Part shown: piece by piece, positions 34,097 to 43,944 of the stretch
Position numbering within the stretch: position 1 is the stretch's first letter
How the letters are laid out: each line of letters begins with the position of its first letter
Assembly: GCF_019511525.1 (NCBI RefSeq)
Contig: NZ_JAEUAT010000011.1
Coordinates: forward strand, 1-64,000
Reading direction: 5' to 3'
Source of the DNA: Rhizobium cauense
GTDB taxonomy: Bacteria > Pseudomonadota > Alphaproteobacteria > Rhizobiales > Rhizobiaceae
Length of the DNA: 64,000 nt
Notes under the pieces: model-generated
Seen by the model: only the letters and a program-made list of their open reading frames with translations
Database searches by the model: none
What the model was told of the DNA's origin: nothing
Position numbers and translations under genes: made by a program

Positions 34097-35818
34097 TCAC
34101 ATGCCCGTCAGTCGCATCTCTTCCGCAAGGTACTTGTGAAAGATCGCCTGCAGAATATCCGGACTTACCGGCTTCATGATCACATCATCCATTCCAGCTT
34201 TCGCGCATTCAGCTCGGTCGCGCTCAAAGGCTTGGGTCAGGACGCCGATAATCGGCGTTCTTGAGCTGCCGCCTTCCTCGGTCTGGCGGATCAGCCGCGC
34301 TGCCTCGAAACCGTTGAGGCCTGGCAGCGATATGTCCATCAGGACGATCTTTGGCTGATGCTCGCTCCAAAGCCGAACCGCTTCATCGCCGCTCGGGGCG
34401 ATTAGGTAGCGGTAGCCGAGCCCTTCGAGGATCTGCGAGAAGACGATCTGGTTGATGTCATTGTCTTCGGCAACGAGCACGTCGAGCGTCTTCACCTCCT
34501 CGACGGTCGTGATCTCCCAATCAGTGTCGATGCCGTCGGCGGTTTGGCCACGATTGCTGCGATTGAAGTGCCGGGCGATCTGGAATGTCAGTTCATTGGC
34601 TAGCTGGAAGCCGTCCATGACAAGTGCCGGGATGCCGTACTGTTCGGCCAGTTCCAGGCAGCGCATTCCAAGCTGGTTGTCGATGACGAGCAGGTCGAGC
34701 GCGATACCCGAGGAGCTGGCGATCTCAAGGAAGTGCTCTTCTTCGTCCTCTCCGCGGACCGAGCAGGCCTCGAAGCCGTACTTGGCCAGCGTCCGCAAGG
34801 CTGCTCCCTCCGCGACGACGTCAGAGGTTACCACCAGGATCTTGCGGCCCGAAAAGTTCTCCGGGACGATGGCCTCCATTGCCGCCGGTTCGCGCCGTTC
34901 ACCGCTGGCGCTCATCGGAACGTAGGCGCGCCGATAGGAGCTCTTGCTTGAAGTTGTGACCGTCGATGCAAGCCGGAATTCATCGAGATCAGCGCCGTCG
35001 CGTGGCAGGTCCTGCATGGTCGAGACGAGGAAGTAGCGTCCCGGCTTACCGATGCGATGCTTGCGTGTGACGATGTCCCGTTCCACGCCGTCGCGGGAGA
35101 CTTGCCGCTGGCGCGAGATCGACATTTCGCCGGTCTCGAGGACGTGTCGGTCGCTCTCCTCGAAACGCTGGGCGACCTCCGCCGAAAAGAGGTCGCCGCT
35201 CTTGCGGCCGAGCACCTCATCGACGGTCGTCTGGTACTTCTCGCAGAAGGCGATGTTGACGGCGACGTAGTTCAGATTGCGGTCCTTGACGAAGAGCGGA
35301 AACGGCAGGTTATCGAGGATGTCCTCGGTGAGCTGCACGCGCTCGAGATCGGAGCGCCACTGCTCCTCGCGTTTCTTTGCCTCGGAGATGTCCTGGATGA
35401 CAGAGACGCCATAGCCGCTTGCAAGACGCCTCTTGCCGAACCGGATCCAGCGATCCGTACCGTGCCGTTCGACGGCTTCGAAACGCTCTCGCCAATGCGT
35501 GGCGATCTTCTGGGACAGCCAATCCTCACGGCTCATCGCACCCTGGTTACCGACCGACTGCGTGCGGATGCCGGTATCATAGATGGCGCCCAGATAGTCG
35601 CGCAACCGCGTACCCGGTTTCAGCATGGTCTCTGATATGGGGAAAAAGTCGAGAACCTGACGGCTCGCGAAGATTATGTGATCGGTCTTGTCATAGATGA
35701 CAACGGTGGCCGCAAGGCCGTCGCAGACCGCGTCGAACAGCGCCGCCTGCAGACCTGCGTCAGCCGGCATGTCGCCACTCACAGATGATGTGTCCGCTTT
35801 TTCGAAGCCGGCACTCAT
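34097..35818 (-). CDS. PAS-PAS-REC-REC signalling protein without a histidine kinase
   Basis: 573 residues from the ATG at 35818. Order: PAS-like domain (about 25-145, ending VIQDISEAKKREEQW), second PAS (about 163-270), a degenerate receiver-like domain (about 325-420, Asp380 in LLVIDNQLG) and an intact receiver (445-565). In the last, Glu451/Asp452 are the acidic pair, Asp495 in VLMDISLPG is the phosphoacceptor, and Thr528 and Lys549 follow. No HisKA or HATPase domain is present, and no soluble output domain. It is cytoplasmic by sequence. It is transcribed towards the GGDEF-EAL gene, 122 bp away. Confidence 0.87.
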   Translation of the reverse strand: MSAGFEKADTSSVSGDMPADAGLQAALFDAVCDGLAATVVIYDKTDHIIFASRQVLDFFPISETMLKPGTRLRDYLGAIYDTGIRTQSVGNQGAMSREDWLSQKIATHWRERFEAVERHGTDRWIRFGKRRLASGYGVSVIQDISEAKKREEQWRSDLERVQLTEDILDNLPFPLFVKDRNLNYVAVNIAFCEKYQTTVDEVLGRKSGDLFSAEVAQRFEESDRHVLETGEMSISRQRQVSRDGVERDIVTRKHRIGKPGRYFLVSTMQDLPRDGADLDEFRLASTVTTSSKSSYRRAYVPMSASGERREPAAMEAIVPENFSGRKILVVTSDVVAEGAALRTLAKYGFEACSVRGEDEEEHFLEIASSSGIALDLLVIDNQLGMRCLELAEQYGIPALVMDGFQLANELTFQIARHFNRSNRGQTADGIDTDWEITTVEEVKTLDVLVAEDNDINQIVFSQILEGLGYRYLIAPSGDEAVRLWSEHQPKIVLMDISLPGLNGFEAARLIRQTEEGGSSRTPIIGVLTQAFERDRAECAKAGMDDVIMKPVSPDILQAIFHKYLAEEMRLTGM

Positions 35819-35992
35819 TCTTACGCGTCCCACATCTGTCCGACTGAAACCCCAGTCCTCGGAAGTTGCAAAATGGCATTTTTGTCTTAAGGCGCGCTTA
35901 ACGTTAAGCAGGCCGAACTAGGGCGTGCAGAACTGGCAAACAACCATGCTTTCGCCCTTCCCTCGGCCCCGCGAATCCAAGAGAATAGGCGC

Positions 35993-37804
35993 ATGGCCAT
36001 CAGACAGCTTTCAGAGACCCTCATCAACCAGATCGCGGCCGGCGAAGTCATCGAACGGCCGGCGAGCGCCGCCAAGGAGTTGATCGAGAACGCCCTCGAT
36101 GCGGGCGCGACGCGCATCGAGGTTGCAACATCGGGCGGCGGCAAAAGCCTGCTGCGGGTTTCCGACAACGGCTCCGGCATGGATGGCGCCGACCTCGAAC
36201 TCGCGGTGCGACGGCACTGTACCTCGAAGATATCCGACACCCTCGACGATATCCGCACGCTCGGCTTTCGCGGCGAAGCACTGCCATCGATCGGCTCGGT
36301 GGCGCGGCTCAGTATTTCCAGCCGGCGGCGGGACAGCGCAGGCGGCAGCGAGATCGCCGTCGAAGGGGGGAGGATCCGGCATGTCAGGCCATCAGCCGCC
36401 AATCCGGGCACCATCGTCGAGGTCCGCGATCTCTTCTTCGCGACCCCCGCCCGCCTGAAATTCCTCAAGACCGAGAAGGCCGAGGCTGCTGCGATCACCG
36501 AGGTCGTCAAGCGGATGGCGATTGCCTTTCCTGGCGTGCGTTTCGTCCTTTCGGGAACCGACCGCACGACGCTGGAATTGCCGGCGACGGGCGACGATCA
36601 TCTGGCCCGTATGGGGCAAATCCTCGGCAAGGATTTTCGCGACAACGCCATTGAGATCGACGCCGAGCGCGAAGGCATATCGCTGACCGGCTTTACCGGC
36701 GTGCCGACCTTCAACCGCGGCAACTCCGCTCATCAATACGCCTTCGTCAACGGCCGCCCTGTGCAGGACAAGCTCATCCTGTCGGCAATCCGCGGCGCCT
36801 ATGCGGAGACGATCCCCGCTGGCCGTTACCCGGTCGCCGTGCTTGCGATCAGGCTCGACCCGGCTTTGGTCGATGTCAACGTGCATCCCGCCAAATCGGA
36901 TGTACGCTTCCGTGATCCGCAGCTGGTTCGTGGCCTGATTGTCGGCGCGGTGCGCGAGGCGCTGGCGCGCGACGGCAGTCGGGCTGCGACGACGGGGGCG
37001 GACGGGATGCTGCGTTCCTTCCGGCCGGGTTTCCAGCCAGGCGCTCAGCGACCGCAGCAACCATGGTCGCCCGCAACCTCGCCTTCGCGCCCTTTCCATC
37101 CGGCGGCGAACAACGCTTTCAGCGAGCGCCCTCAGGCATCGTTCGATGGGCTTGCAGCACCGACGGCGCGCAGCGATGCCGCGCCGCCGCCAACGCCGCA
37201 AGCGGCGGAGGAGCCGCCGCAGCACTATCCGTTGGGTGCCGCCCGAGCGCAAATCCATGAAAACTACATCGTGGCGCAGACGAACGATGGCCTCGTGATC
37301 GTCGACCAGCACGCGGCGCATGAGCGCCTGGTGTTCGAAGCGATGCGCAAGGCGTTGCATTCGAAGCGACTTGCCTCGCAGGTACTCCTCATTCCCGAGA
37401 TCATCGATCTGCCGGAAGAGGATTGCGACCGCCTGATGCAGTTTTCGGCCGAGTTCGGCGAACTCGGGCTTGCGATCGAACGCTTCGGTCCGGGCGCCAT
37501 CGCCGTGCGTGAGACGCCTGCAATGTTGGGCGAAGTGGACGCCGCGGGGCTCATCCGGCAGCTCGCCGACGAGATCGCCGAGTGGGATACTGCTTCCGGC
37601 CTGTCGGCCAAGCTCGAATACGTGGCCGCGACGATGGCCTGTCACGGATCGGTCCGTTCAGGACGGCGGCTGCGCCCGGAAGAAATGAACGCGCTCCTGC
37701 GCCAGATGGAAGTCACGCCGGGTTCCGGACAGTGCAACCACGGACGGCCGACCTATATCGAGCTTAAGCTCTCGGATATTGAACGCTTGTTCGGCCGTAG
37801 CTGA
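35993..37804 (+). CDS. mutL: DNA mismatch repair protein MutL
   Basis: 603 residues. The N-terminal GHKL ATPase shows LINQIAAGEVIERPASAAKELIENALDAG, DNGSGM and TLGFRGEALPSI; the transducer contains FVNGRPVQDK. After a Pro/Ala-rich linker (about 330-405) the C-terminal domain carries DQHAAHERLVFE at 438-449. This fits the DQHA(X)2E(X)4E endonuclease motif, as expected for a bacterium lacking MutH. CHGSVRSGRRL and GQCNHGRPT complete the metal site. It works with MutS to nick the strand with the error. Confidence 0.97.
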   Translation: MAIRQLSETLINQIAAGEVIERPASAAKELIENALDAGATRIEVATSGGGKSLLRVSDNGSGMDGADLELAVRRHCTSKISDTLDDIRTLGFRGEALPSIGSVARLSISSRRRDSAGGSEIAVEGGRIRHVRPSAANPGTIVEVRDLFFATPARLKFLKTEKAEAAAITEVVKRMAIAFPGVRFVLSGTDRTTLELPATGDDHLARMGQILGKDFRDNAIEIDAEREGISLTGFTGVPTFNRGNSAHQYAFVNGRPVQDKLILSAIRGAYAETIPAGRYPVAVLAIRLDPALVDVNVHPAKSDVRFRDPQLVRGLIVGAVREALARDGSRAATTGADGMLRSFRPGFQPGAQRPQQPWSPATSPSRPFHPAANNAFSERPQASFDGLAAPTARSDAAPPPTPQAAEEPPQHYPLGAARAQIHENYIVAQTNDGLVIVDQHAAHERLVFEAMRKALHSKRLASQVLLIPEIIDLPEEDCDRLMQFSAEFGELGLAIERFGPGAIAVRETPAMLGEVDAAGLIRQLADEIAEWDTASGLSAKLEYVAATMACHGSVRSGRRLRPEEMNALLRQMEVTPGSGQCNHGRPTYIELKLSDIERLFGRS

Positions 37805-37872
37805 AAAAGCTGGAAAAGGCCGGCGCGGCGCGTTATGGCAAGGCTGTGACAGGCCGCAAGGAAACGGAGCAC

Positions 37873-38103
37873 ATGAATTTGTTCGAGGGAAATGGAAACC
37901 GCGAAGCGCAGATACGCTATCTCGATGCGGATTTTCAGATCCTGTCGCCGGGCTCCTATGTGGTCTGCGCGATTACCGGAAAGCAGATCCCGCTCGACGA
38001 GTTGCGCTACTGGAGCGTCGCGCGTCAGGAGCCCTATGCCGACGCCGTTACCTCGCTCGAGGCGGACAAGCGCGCTGGCGTGTTGCCCACCCAGAAACGT
38101 TGA
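37873..38103 (+). CDS. DUF2093 domain protein
   Basis: 76 residues from the ATG at 37873 (MNLFEGNGNREAQIRYLDADFQIL). The C-terminal CAITGKQIPLDELRYWSVARQEPYADA block is diagnostic of DUF2093, a small alphaproteobacterial family. It lies 68 bp after mutL in the same direction, a conserved placement in rhizobia as far as I recall. Function is unknown. Confidence 0.9.
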   Translation: MNLFEGNGNREAQIRYLDADFQILSPGSYVVCAITGKQIPLDELRYWSVARQEPYADAVTSLEADKRAGVLPTQKR

Positions 38104-38136
38104 CGACCCGAAATCGCCGAGCTTTCGTAGCGCACG

Positions 38137-39174
38137 CTAATTCTGCCCTTCCTTCAGTCGACGGTTGCGGCAGGCGCCGATCGCGCGCTCGATGACAAGC
38201 GCCGGCGCCAGAGGATCGGCGAACGCCATCTCCACCTCGATCACACGGCATTTGGCCGCAAGCGCCTCTGCCTTGCCATGGTGGCCGGCGAGGCGCACGA
38301 AATCCTTCGAGGTGGTCACGATCTGAAGGCCGTCGCGCTCCGCCGTTGAAAGGATGTCGTCAATTTCGTCATCCGTCAGGTGCTCGTGATCGCCGAACGA
38401 GCGGCGGGCCGCAATTTGCGCCCCGGTGGATTCGACCGTGCGGAAGAATTTCGACGGGTCGGCAATGCCTGCGAAAGCCAGTACTTTCTGGCCAGAAAGA
38501 TCGGCGCTGTCGCACACTTTCAGCGAGGCCGTGAAATAGGGCTTGGCGGCACGCGCGGCGATCCGAACGATATTGTCGGCGGCCTCTCCGGCGCCGACCT
38601 TCAGGAGCGCCGTCGCGTGGCGAAGCTGCTGGCGAATGGGGGCCCGCACAGGACCGCCCGGAACGATATGACCGTTTCCCAGCCCTCGCGTCGCATCAAT
38701 GACCAGCAAGGCGTAGTCAATTGCCAGTCGCGCGCTCTGGAAGCCGTCATCCATGATGATGAGGTCGACGCCCTCCTTGACGAGGCGCTGTGCACCTTCG
38801 ACGCGGCGGCGAGAGATCACCGTCAGGGCTTCGCGGGCGAGAAGAAGCGGTTCGTCGCCGACTGCAAGGGCGCGGTGATGCGCCGGATCGACGACCGTCG
38901 TGACATCCAGGGATCCGCCATAGCCGCGGCTCAGGAATCCTGGGGTCAACCCCTTCGCTTTGGCTGCGCGGGCGATCGTCAGCGCCGTTGGTGTCTTGCC
39001 TGCCCCGCCAACAGTGAAATTGCCGACGCAGATGACTGGCACCGGGACCGACGCTCGCTTCGCATTGGCCATGCGGTAGCCGGCAATACGCCCGTAAAGG
39101 AAGGAAATCGGATAGAGCGTCCAGGCACGCCAATCGGCTTTCGACCACCAGAAGGGTGGCGCTTCGGATACCAT
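38137..39174 (-). CDS. lpxK: Tetraacyldisaccharide 4'-kinase
   Basis: 345 residues from the ATG at 39174 (MVSEAPPFWWSKADWRAWTLYPISFLYGRIAGYRM); the frame extends upstream but without a family match. It phosphorylates the lipid A precursor at the 4' position at the inner membrane. The P-loop is in VGNFTVGGAGKTPT, and IIMDDGFQ and LLVIDATRGLGNG are characteristic, as is FAGIADPSKFF. It is the last gene of the run pmbA-cysQ-DUF4170-waaA-HAD-lpxK, with lipopolysaccharide-core genes adjacent. Confidence 0.95.
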   Translation of the reverse strand: MVSEAPPFWWSKADWRAWTLYPISFLYGRIAGYRMANAKRASVPVPVICVGNFTVGGAGKTPTALTIARAAKAKGLTPGFLSRGYGGSLDVTTVVDPAHHRALAVGDEPLLLAREALTVISRRRVEGAQRLVKEGVDLIIMDDGFQSARLAIDYALLVIDATRGLGNGHIVPGGPVRAPIRQQLRHATALLKVGAGEAADNIVRIAARAAKPYFTASLKVCDSADLSGQKVLAFAGIADPSKFFRTVESTGAQIAARRSFGDHEHLTDDEIDDILSTAERDGLQIVTTSKDFVRLAGHHGKAEALAAKCRVIEVEMAFADPLAPALVIERAIGACRNRRLKEGQN

Positions 39175-39280
39175 TTTCCCCGCCCTGCCTTTCGGACCCC
39201 GCGCGTCATGCTGACGGGTTATGTCCTCGACCGGGCGAAAAGAGAGGGTAATTTTCAAGAAAAAGCAAGCCCTTGGTCAA

Positions 39281-39994
39281 TCAGACAAGCTGGAGGTCGG
39301 GCAGCAGGCCCTCAAGCTCGGTGATGTCATTCAGGCAATAGTCGGAGGCGGCTGCGAGCGTCTCCCGCGATCCCGTGCCTGTCAGAACAGATACCGTGAC
39401 GCCGACCTTGGCGTTCCGGCCCATATGAAGGTCATGATTGTTGTCACCGACGACAGCAATCTCGGCAGGATCAAGGCCGGTCGCCGCACAGAAGCCGAGT
39501 ACCATCCCGGGCTCCGGTTTCGTGCCGAAGCCGCTGTCGTACCCCGCCACGTAATCTATGAACGGAGCAAAGCCGAAACGTTGGGCGGTCTGCCTGATCG
39601 AGCGCTCGTTGTCACTTGAGGCGACGCCGAGGCGAAAGCCGCGCGCGTGCAGGCGACCAAAGAACGCCGCGAGATCGGTGACCGCGACGGAAAAATCGGC
39701 GGCGTGCGAAAAGAGGTCGTCCAGCTTGATCGTGAGCTCGATGACGTCGAGGCGCGAGCCGGCCCCGACCAACCCTTCGGCGATCTGGCGTGTATTGCCA
39801 GCAGCAAGCAGACTGTCTGGAACGATGTGGCCACTGACCGGATCCATCCCGCAGGCAAGCAACAGCTGGTCGGCAAGAGCAGGATCTCCCTCCGAAGCGA
39901 TGCGCGCCAGCTCGCGATTCACCGGAAGCCAGCTCTCGTCATAATCGAGAAGCGTACCATCCTTGTCGAAGAGAATGCCCTTGATTGCCTGCAT
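39281..39994 (-). CDS. HAD-family phosphatase (phosphoglycolate phosphatase-like)
   Basis: 237 residues. HAD motif I is FDKDGTLLDYD (residues 9-19), motif II is the SSDN region, motif III includes TKPEPGMV and motif IV is VVGDNNHDLHMG. A helical cap lies between motifs I and II. It resembles Gph-type phosphoglycolate phosphatases but the substrate is uncertain. It lies between waaA (11 bp away) and lpxK. Confidence 0.88.
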   Translation of the reverse strand: MQAIKGILFDKDGTLLDYDESWLPVNRELARIASEGDPALADQLLLACGMDPVSGHIVPDSLLAAGNTRQIAEGLVGAGSRLDVIELTIKLDDLFSHAADFSVAVTDLAAFFGRLHARGFRLGVASSDNERSIRQTAQRFGFAPFIDYVAGYDSGFGTKPEPGMVLGFCAATGLDPAEIAVVGDNNHDLHMGRNAKVGVTVSVLTGTGSRETLAAASDYCLNDITELEGLLPDLQLV

Positions 39995-40005
39995 GCCCGC
40001 CCCCT

Positions 40006-41325
40006 TCAGCGCTGCATCGCCGTCTTCGGCAGCAGCCTCGCCTTCACCGTCAGCGGATTGATATAGGGTTCAAGGCCCTTCACCGTCGCCGTCAACGCAC
40101 CGCGCATCTCTTGCACGGTGGCGATCCCGGCGTCGATCATCTTGCGCCGTGCCTCGTCGTTGGTAAGCAAGTAATGGACGCCCTTGGCAAGCATCTCTGT
40201 GTCGCGCACCATCCGGGCGCTGCCCCTGCGCGCCAGCTTCTGATAGGCTTCGCGGAAATTCTGCACGTTGCTACCTGACAGCACCGCGCAGCCAAGCATT
40301 GCCGGTTCCAGAGGATTTTGCCCTCCCTCGGCAAACAGCGAGCGCCCGACGAAGGCGACCTCGGTCAGGCGCAGGTAGAGGCCCATTTCACCGATCGTAT
40401 CTCCGAGGAAGACATCGACATCCGGTGTGAGCATATCGCCGCGCGTGCGGCGGGCCACCTTGAGACCCAGCTTGACGAGCTCGGCCTCCACCTCATCGGC
40501 ACGTTCGGGATGGCGCGGGACAATAATCGTCAGCTGCGCGTTTCGCTCCTTCAACGCACGATGGACGATACCTGCCGCCTTTTCCTCACCGTCGAAAGTG
40601 GAGATGGCCGCCCAGGTCTTGCGGTCGCCAAGCTGTTTCTTGTAGCCGGCGAAGACGGCAGCGTCGTAAGGCGGGACGTCGGTATCGACCTTCAGATTGC
40701 CCGACATCATGACGTGGCGCGCGCCGAGATCGCGAAAGCGCTCCGCGTCGACATCGGACTGCGCAATCACGAGCGCCAGGTTTTCAAACAGGGCTTCGGC
40801 AAGTGCGGGGCGCCGGCTCCAACGCTCGAAGGAACGGTCCGACATGCGGGCGTTGACGAGTATCTGCGGGATGCGACGCCGGCCAAGCTCCATCAGGGTC
40901 GCCGGCCAAATTTCGGACTCGGCGATCAGCGCGCAGTCCGGCTGCCAGTATTCGAGGAAGCGGCTGACGGCCGGTTTCAGGTCGAGCGGCACATACTGGT
41001 GGATCGCTTCATTGCCGAGACGCTCCGCGGCCAGCTTGGCGGAGGTCATCGTTCCGGTCGTCAGAATGACGTGGATATCGCGGCGGCGAATTTCGCGGAT
41101 CAACGGAATGACCGCGTTGGTTTCACCAACGCTCGCCGCATGGAACCACACCAGGGGTCCGGCTGGACGATCGGCGCTGGCATAGCCCGAACGCTCCAGG
41201 CGGCGCGTGCGATCTTCCTTACCCTTGGCTGCCCGATAGGCCAGGTATCCGCCGACGCACGGGGTCAGCAACGTCCCCGCTGCCTGATAGGCGCCCAGCG
41301 CAAACCGCGCCATGCGACCACTCAT
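40006..41325 (-). CDS. waaA: 3-deoxy-D-manno-octulosonic acid transferase
   Basis: 439 residues from the ATG at 41325 with GGAG nine nt upstream. It transfers Kdo to lipid A at the inner membrane, where the N-terminal hydrophobic segment (FALGAYQAAGTLLTPCVGGYLAY) anchors it. The catalytic glutamate is in FHAASVGETNAVIPLI. ESEIWPATL, LVNARMSDRSF, SGNLKVDTD and IGEMGLYLRLTEVAFVGRSL-type blocks identify a GT30 enzyme. It is upstream of lpxK, which acts in the same pathway. Confidence 0.95.
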   Translation of the reverse strand: MSGRMARFALGAYQAAGTLLTPCVGGYLAYRAAKGKEDRTRRLERSGYASADRPAGPLVWFHAASVGETNAVIPLIREIRRRDIHVILTTGTMTSAKLAAERLGNEAIHQYVPLDLKPAVSRFLEYWQPDCALIAESEIWPATLMELGRRRIPQILVNARMSDRSFERWSRRPALAEALFENLALVIAQSDVDAERFRDLGARHVMMSGNLKVDTDVPPYDAAVFAGYKKQLGDRKTWAAISTFDGEEKAAGIVHRALKERNAQLTIIVPRHPERADEVEAELVKLGLKVARRTRGDMLTPDVDVFLGDTIGEMGLYLRLTEVAFVGRSLFAEGGQNPLEPAMLGCAVLSGSNVQNFREAYQKLARRGSARMVRDTEMLAKGVHYLLTNDEARRKMIDAGIATVQEMRGALTATVKGLEPYINPLTVKARLLPKTAMQR

Positions 41326-41463
41326 CTGCCAATTCTCCGATCGCAAATGATCGACATCAACCCATTCCCTATTATTGTTGCGGCCAAATGGCCGATCAGT
41401 TTGTCCAGAATGCGTCAGGCAATCGGTCGGCGGCTATCGACACCAGTCGCCACCGTGGGAGGG

Positions 41464-41709
41464 TTACTGCGCAGACTTGTTTTCCGGATCCAGCAAGCGA
41501 TGCATGTGGACGATGAAATAGCGCATGTGGGCGTTGTCGACGGTCGACTGAGCCTTGGCCTTCCAAGCTGTCAGGGCGCTGGCGTAGTCCGGATAAATGC
41601 CGACGATATCCAGGTCTTTCAAGTCCCGGAACTGAACGTCTTCCAGGCTTTCCAGTTCGCCGCCGAATACGAGATGCAGGAGCTGCTTTTTGCCGCTGGA
41701 TTCAGTCAT
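41464..41709 (-). CDS. DUF4170 domain protein
   Basis: 81 residues from the ATG at 41709 (MTESSGKKQLLHLVFGGELESLEDVQFRDL), a good match to DUF4170. IVGIYPDYASALTAWKAKAQSTVDNAHMRYFIVHMHRLLDP is conserved. The 138-bp gap to waaA and 61-bp gap to cysQ leave room for separate promoters. Function is unknown. Confidence 0.9.
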   Translation of the reverse strand: MTESSGKKQLLHLVFGGELESLEDVQFRDLKDLDIVGIYPDYASALTAWKAKAQSTVDNAHMRYFIVHMHRLLDPENKSAQ

Positions 41710-41770
41710 TTTCTTCTCTTTCTGCTCTGTTCTCCCCCACAGTGTCATCTGAGGGATTTTGACGGAAACG

Positions 41771-42580
41771 TCAACTGCCTCGTCGCTGAGCGATCCCTGA
41801 TAGCAGATCGGCAAGCCGCGCTGGCGCGGCTGCGCAAAGCTCGCCATGGCTGATCTGCTCGCGATTATAAAGCGGCACGTTGCCCTGCAGATCCACCAGC
41901 CGGCCACCGGCGCATTGCAGTATCAGATCAGCGGCCGCGAGATCCCAATCGTGGGAGTTATGCTTGATGAAGGTTCCGTCAAGCCGGCCGTCTGCCACCA
42001 TGGCGATGCGGTAAGCAAGAGACGGCACATGCCGGACACGTTCGATGCGATTTTTAAGCGCGTCCGGGAACGCCTTCAGCACGTCCTCGGCGATGGCAAA
42101 GCGTCCAGGTGTTTCGAGAGCTGTCGTCGAAACGACGATCGGCCGGCCATTCTTCAGGGCAGTGCCGCCTTCTGCAGCCTCGTAGAGTTCTTCGAGAGCG
42201 GGAGCGTAGAGGACGCCGGCGACAGGGCGCCCACGGCGCACAACCGCGACACTGACGCACCAGAGGTCCTGACCCGCCAGGAATGCCCGAGTGCCGTCGA
42301 TCGGATCGATGATGAACAACGTGTCCTTCGACAGGCGCTCGGCGTCGTCGTCGGTTTCTTCGGAAAGCCAACCATAGTCCGGCCTAGCCGCGCGGAGAAT
42401 GGATTCCAGCTTTTTGTTGGCCGCAAAATCGGCGGCGCTCACGGGCGATCGGCCCTCGTTCTTCCACCAGACCTCTGGCGATTGATTGAAGTAGCCGAGT
42501 GCGACGGTACCGGCCTGCCTGGCGGCATCGGCGATCAGCTCCAGATCGCTCCGCCAGAGGGCTGTGTCCACGTCAGTCAT
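41771..42580 (-). CDS. cysQ: 3'(2'),5'-bisphosphate nucleotidase / inositol monophosphatase family
   Basis: 269 residues. Metal and catalytic motifs: SEETDD (around residue 73), IDPIDGTRAFLAG and the C-terminal HDWDLAAADLILQCAGGRLVD. WWKNEGRSPVSAADFAAN fits the CysQ-type N-terminus. It probably hydrolyses PAP formed during sulphate assimilation; an inositol-phosphatase role cannot be excluded. It lies 17 bp after pmbA. Confidence 0.88.
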   Translation of the reverse strand: MTDVDTALWRSDLELIADAARQAGTVALGYFNQSPEVWWKNEGRSPVSAADFAANKKLESILRAARPDYGWLSEETDDDAERLSKDTLFIIDPIDGTRAFLAGQDLWCVSVAVVRRGRPVAGVLYAPALEELYEAAEGGTALKNGRPIVVSTTALETPGRFAIAEDVLKAFPDALKNRIERVRHVPSLAYRIAMVADGRLDGTFIKHNSHDWDLAAADLILQCAGGRLVDLQGNVPLYNREQISHGELCAAAPARLADLLSGIAQRRGS

Positions 42581-42597
42581 TTCGGCAATCCAATCCT

Positions 42598-43944
42598 TCA
42601 GCGCCCGGCGAGCGTCATTCCTTCGATCGCAAGCGTCGGAGCGGCGACACCGAACTTGCGGTCGATGTCGTTTGCAGGCGTCACCCGCATGAACATGTCC
42701 TTGAGGTTCGACGCGATCGTCACTTCCGATACGGCAAAGGTCAGTTCGCCGTTTTCGATCCAGAAGCCGGTCGCGCCGCGGCTATATTCACCGGTGATCA
42801 TATTGACGCCCTGGCCGATCAATTCCGTAACGTAAAAACCGTTGCCGACGCTGCGGATCAATTCCTCCGGCGAGATGTCACCCGGCTCGAGAGCAAGGTT
42901 CGTCGCTGAGGGCGTCACCGAATTGCCGCCGCGCACGCCGCGGCCATTGGTTTCAAAGCCGATTTCACGGGCCGTCGACGTGGAGAGGAACCAATGATTG
43001 AGGACACCGTCCTCGATCATCAGCAACCGCTCACCCGATACGCCCTCGCCATCGAAGGGGCGCGACGACGGACCGCGGACGATGAGCGGATCGTCCGAGA
43101 TCGAAAGCCCCGACTTCAGTACCTGCTGGCCCATCTTGTCGCGCAGGAAGCTCGTCTTGCGGGCAACAGAGGCGCCGTTGATTGCTCCGGCAATATGGCC
43201 AACAAAGCCGCGGGCGACGCGGGGATCAAAGACGACCGTGATGTCCTTGCCAGTGTCCACCTGACGCGGGTTGATGCGTTTGACCGTTCGCTCGCCTGCC
43301 CGACGGCCGATCTCCGCGGCATCATCCAACTCGCCGAAATAGATCCGGCTGTCGAAATCGTAATCGCGCTCCATGGCCGTGCCTTCGCCGGCAATGACGC
43401 TGACGGACCTACCAAAGCGCGAGGCCATGTAACTGCCTTCGAAGCCGTGGGAGGTGACGAGAACAAGGCCGCCCATGCCGGCCGAAGCCCCAGCACCGGA
43501 CGAATTCGTGACGCCCTTGACCGCAAGTGCCGCGGCCTCCGCCTCGAGGGCTGCTTCGCGGAGTTGGTCGGACGAAACCTCTGTCGTATCGAGAAGCTCA
43601 AGGTCCGGGTAGGACTTTGCCAGCCTGTCCTCGTCCGCCAGGCAGGCGAACGGATCTTCCGGGGAAACCCTGGCCATCGCCACGGCGCGCTCGGCCAGAG
43701 CAGCAAGATCAAAGCCCGGATTGGCGGAGACGCTGGCAACGCGCTTGCCTACGAAGACGCGCAGAGAGAAATCATCGCTTTCCGACGATTCCGTGCCCTC
43801 GACCTTGCCGAGGCGCACGCTGACCGATTGCGAGCGGGAGCGAACGATCACCGCATCGGCGGCGTCGGCTCCAGCCTTCTTTGCCAGGTCGATCAGTTGG
43901 CTTGCGCGGGAAAGAAGCGTCGAGGAGTCGATTTCTGAGGACAT
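42598..43944 (-). CDS. pmbA: PmbA/TldE-type metallopeptidase subunit
   Basis: 448 residues, normal for PmbA, the partner of TldD in a peptidase that processes peptide antibiotics and antitoxins. It lacks the HExxxH zinc motif, as expected of the TldE half. Recognisable blocks are GKRVASVSAN, VTSHGFEGSYMASRFGRSVSVI, VVFDPRVARGFVGHIAGAINGASVARKTSFL, GVRGGNSVTPS, and FYVTELIGQGVNMITGEYSRGATGFWIENGEL at the C-terminus. The tldD partner is not in the window. It heads the minus-strand run to lpxK. Confidence 0.94.
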   Translation of the reverse strand: MSSEIDSSTLLSRASQLIDLAKKAGADAADAVIVRSRSQSVSVRLGKVEGTESSESDDFSLRVFVGKRVASVSANPGFDLAALAERAVAMARVSPEDPFACLADEDRLAKSYPDLELLDTTEVSSDQLREAALEAEAAALAVKGVTNSSGAGASAGMGGLVLVTSHGFEGSYMASRFGRSVSVIAGEGTAMERDYDFDSRIYFGELDDAAEIGRRAGERTVKRINPRQVDTGKDITVVFDPRVARGFVGHIAGAINGASVARKTSFLRDKMGQQVLKSGLSISDDPLIVRGPSSRPFDGEGVSGERLLMIEDGVLNHWFLSTSTAREIGFETNGRGVRGGNSVTPSATNLALEPGDISPEELIRSVGNGFYVTELIGQGVNMITGEYSRGATGFWIENGELTFAVSEVTIASNLKDMFMRVTPANDIDRKFGVAAPTLAIEGMTLAGR

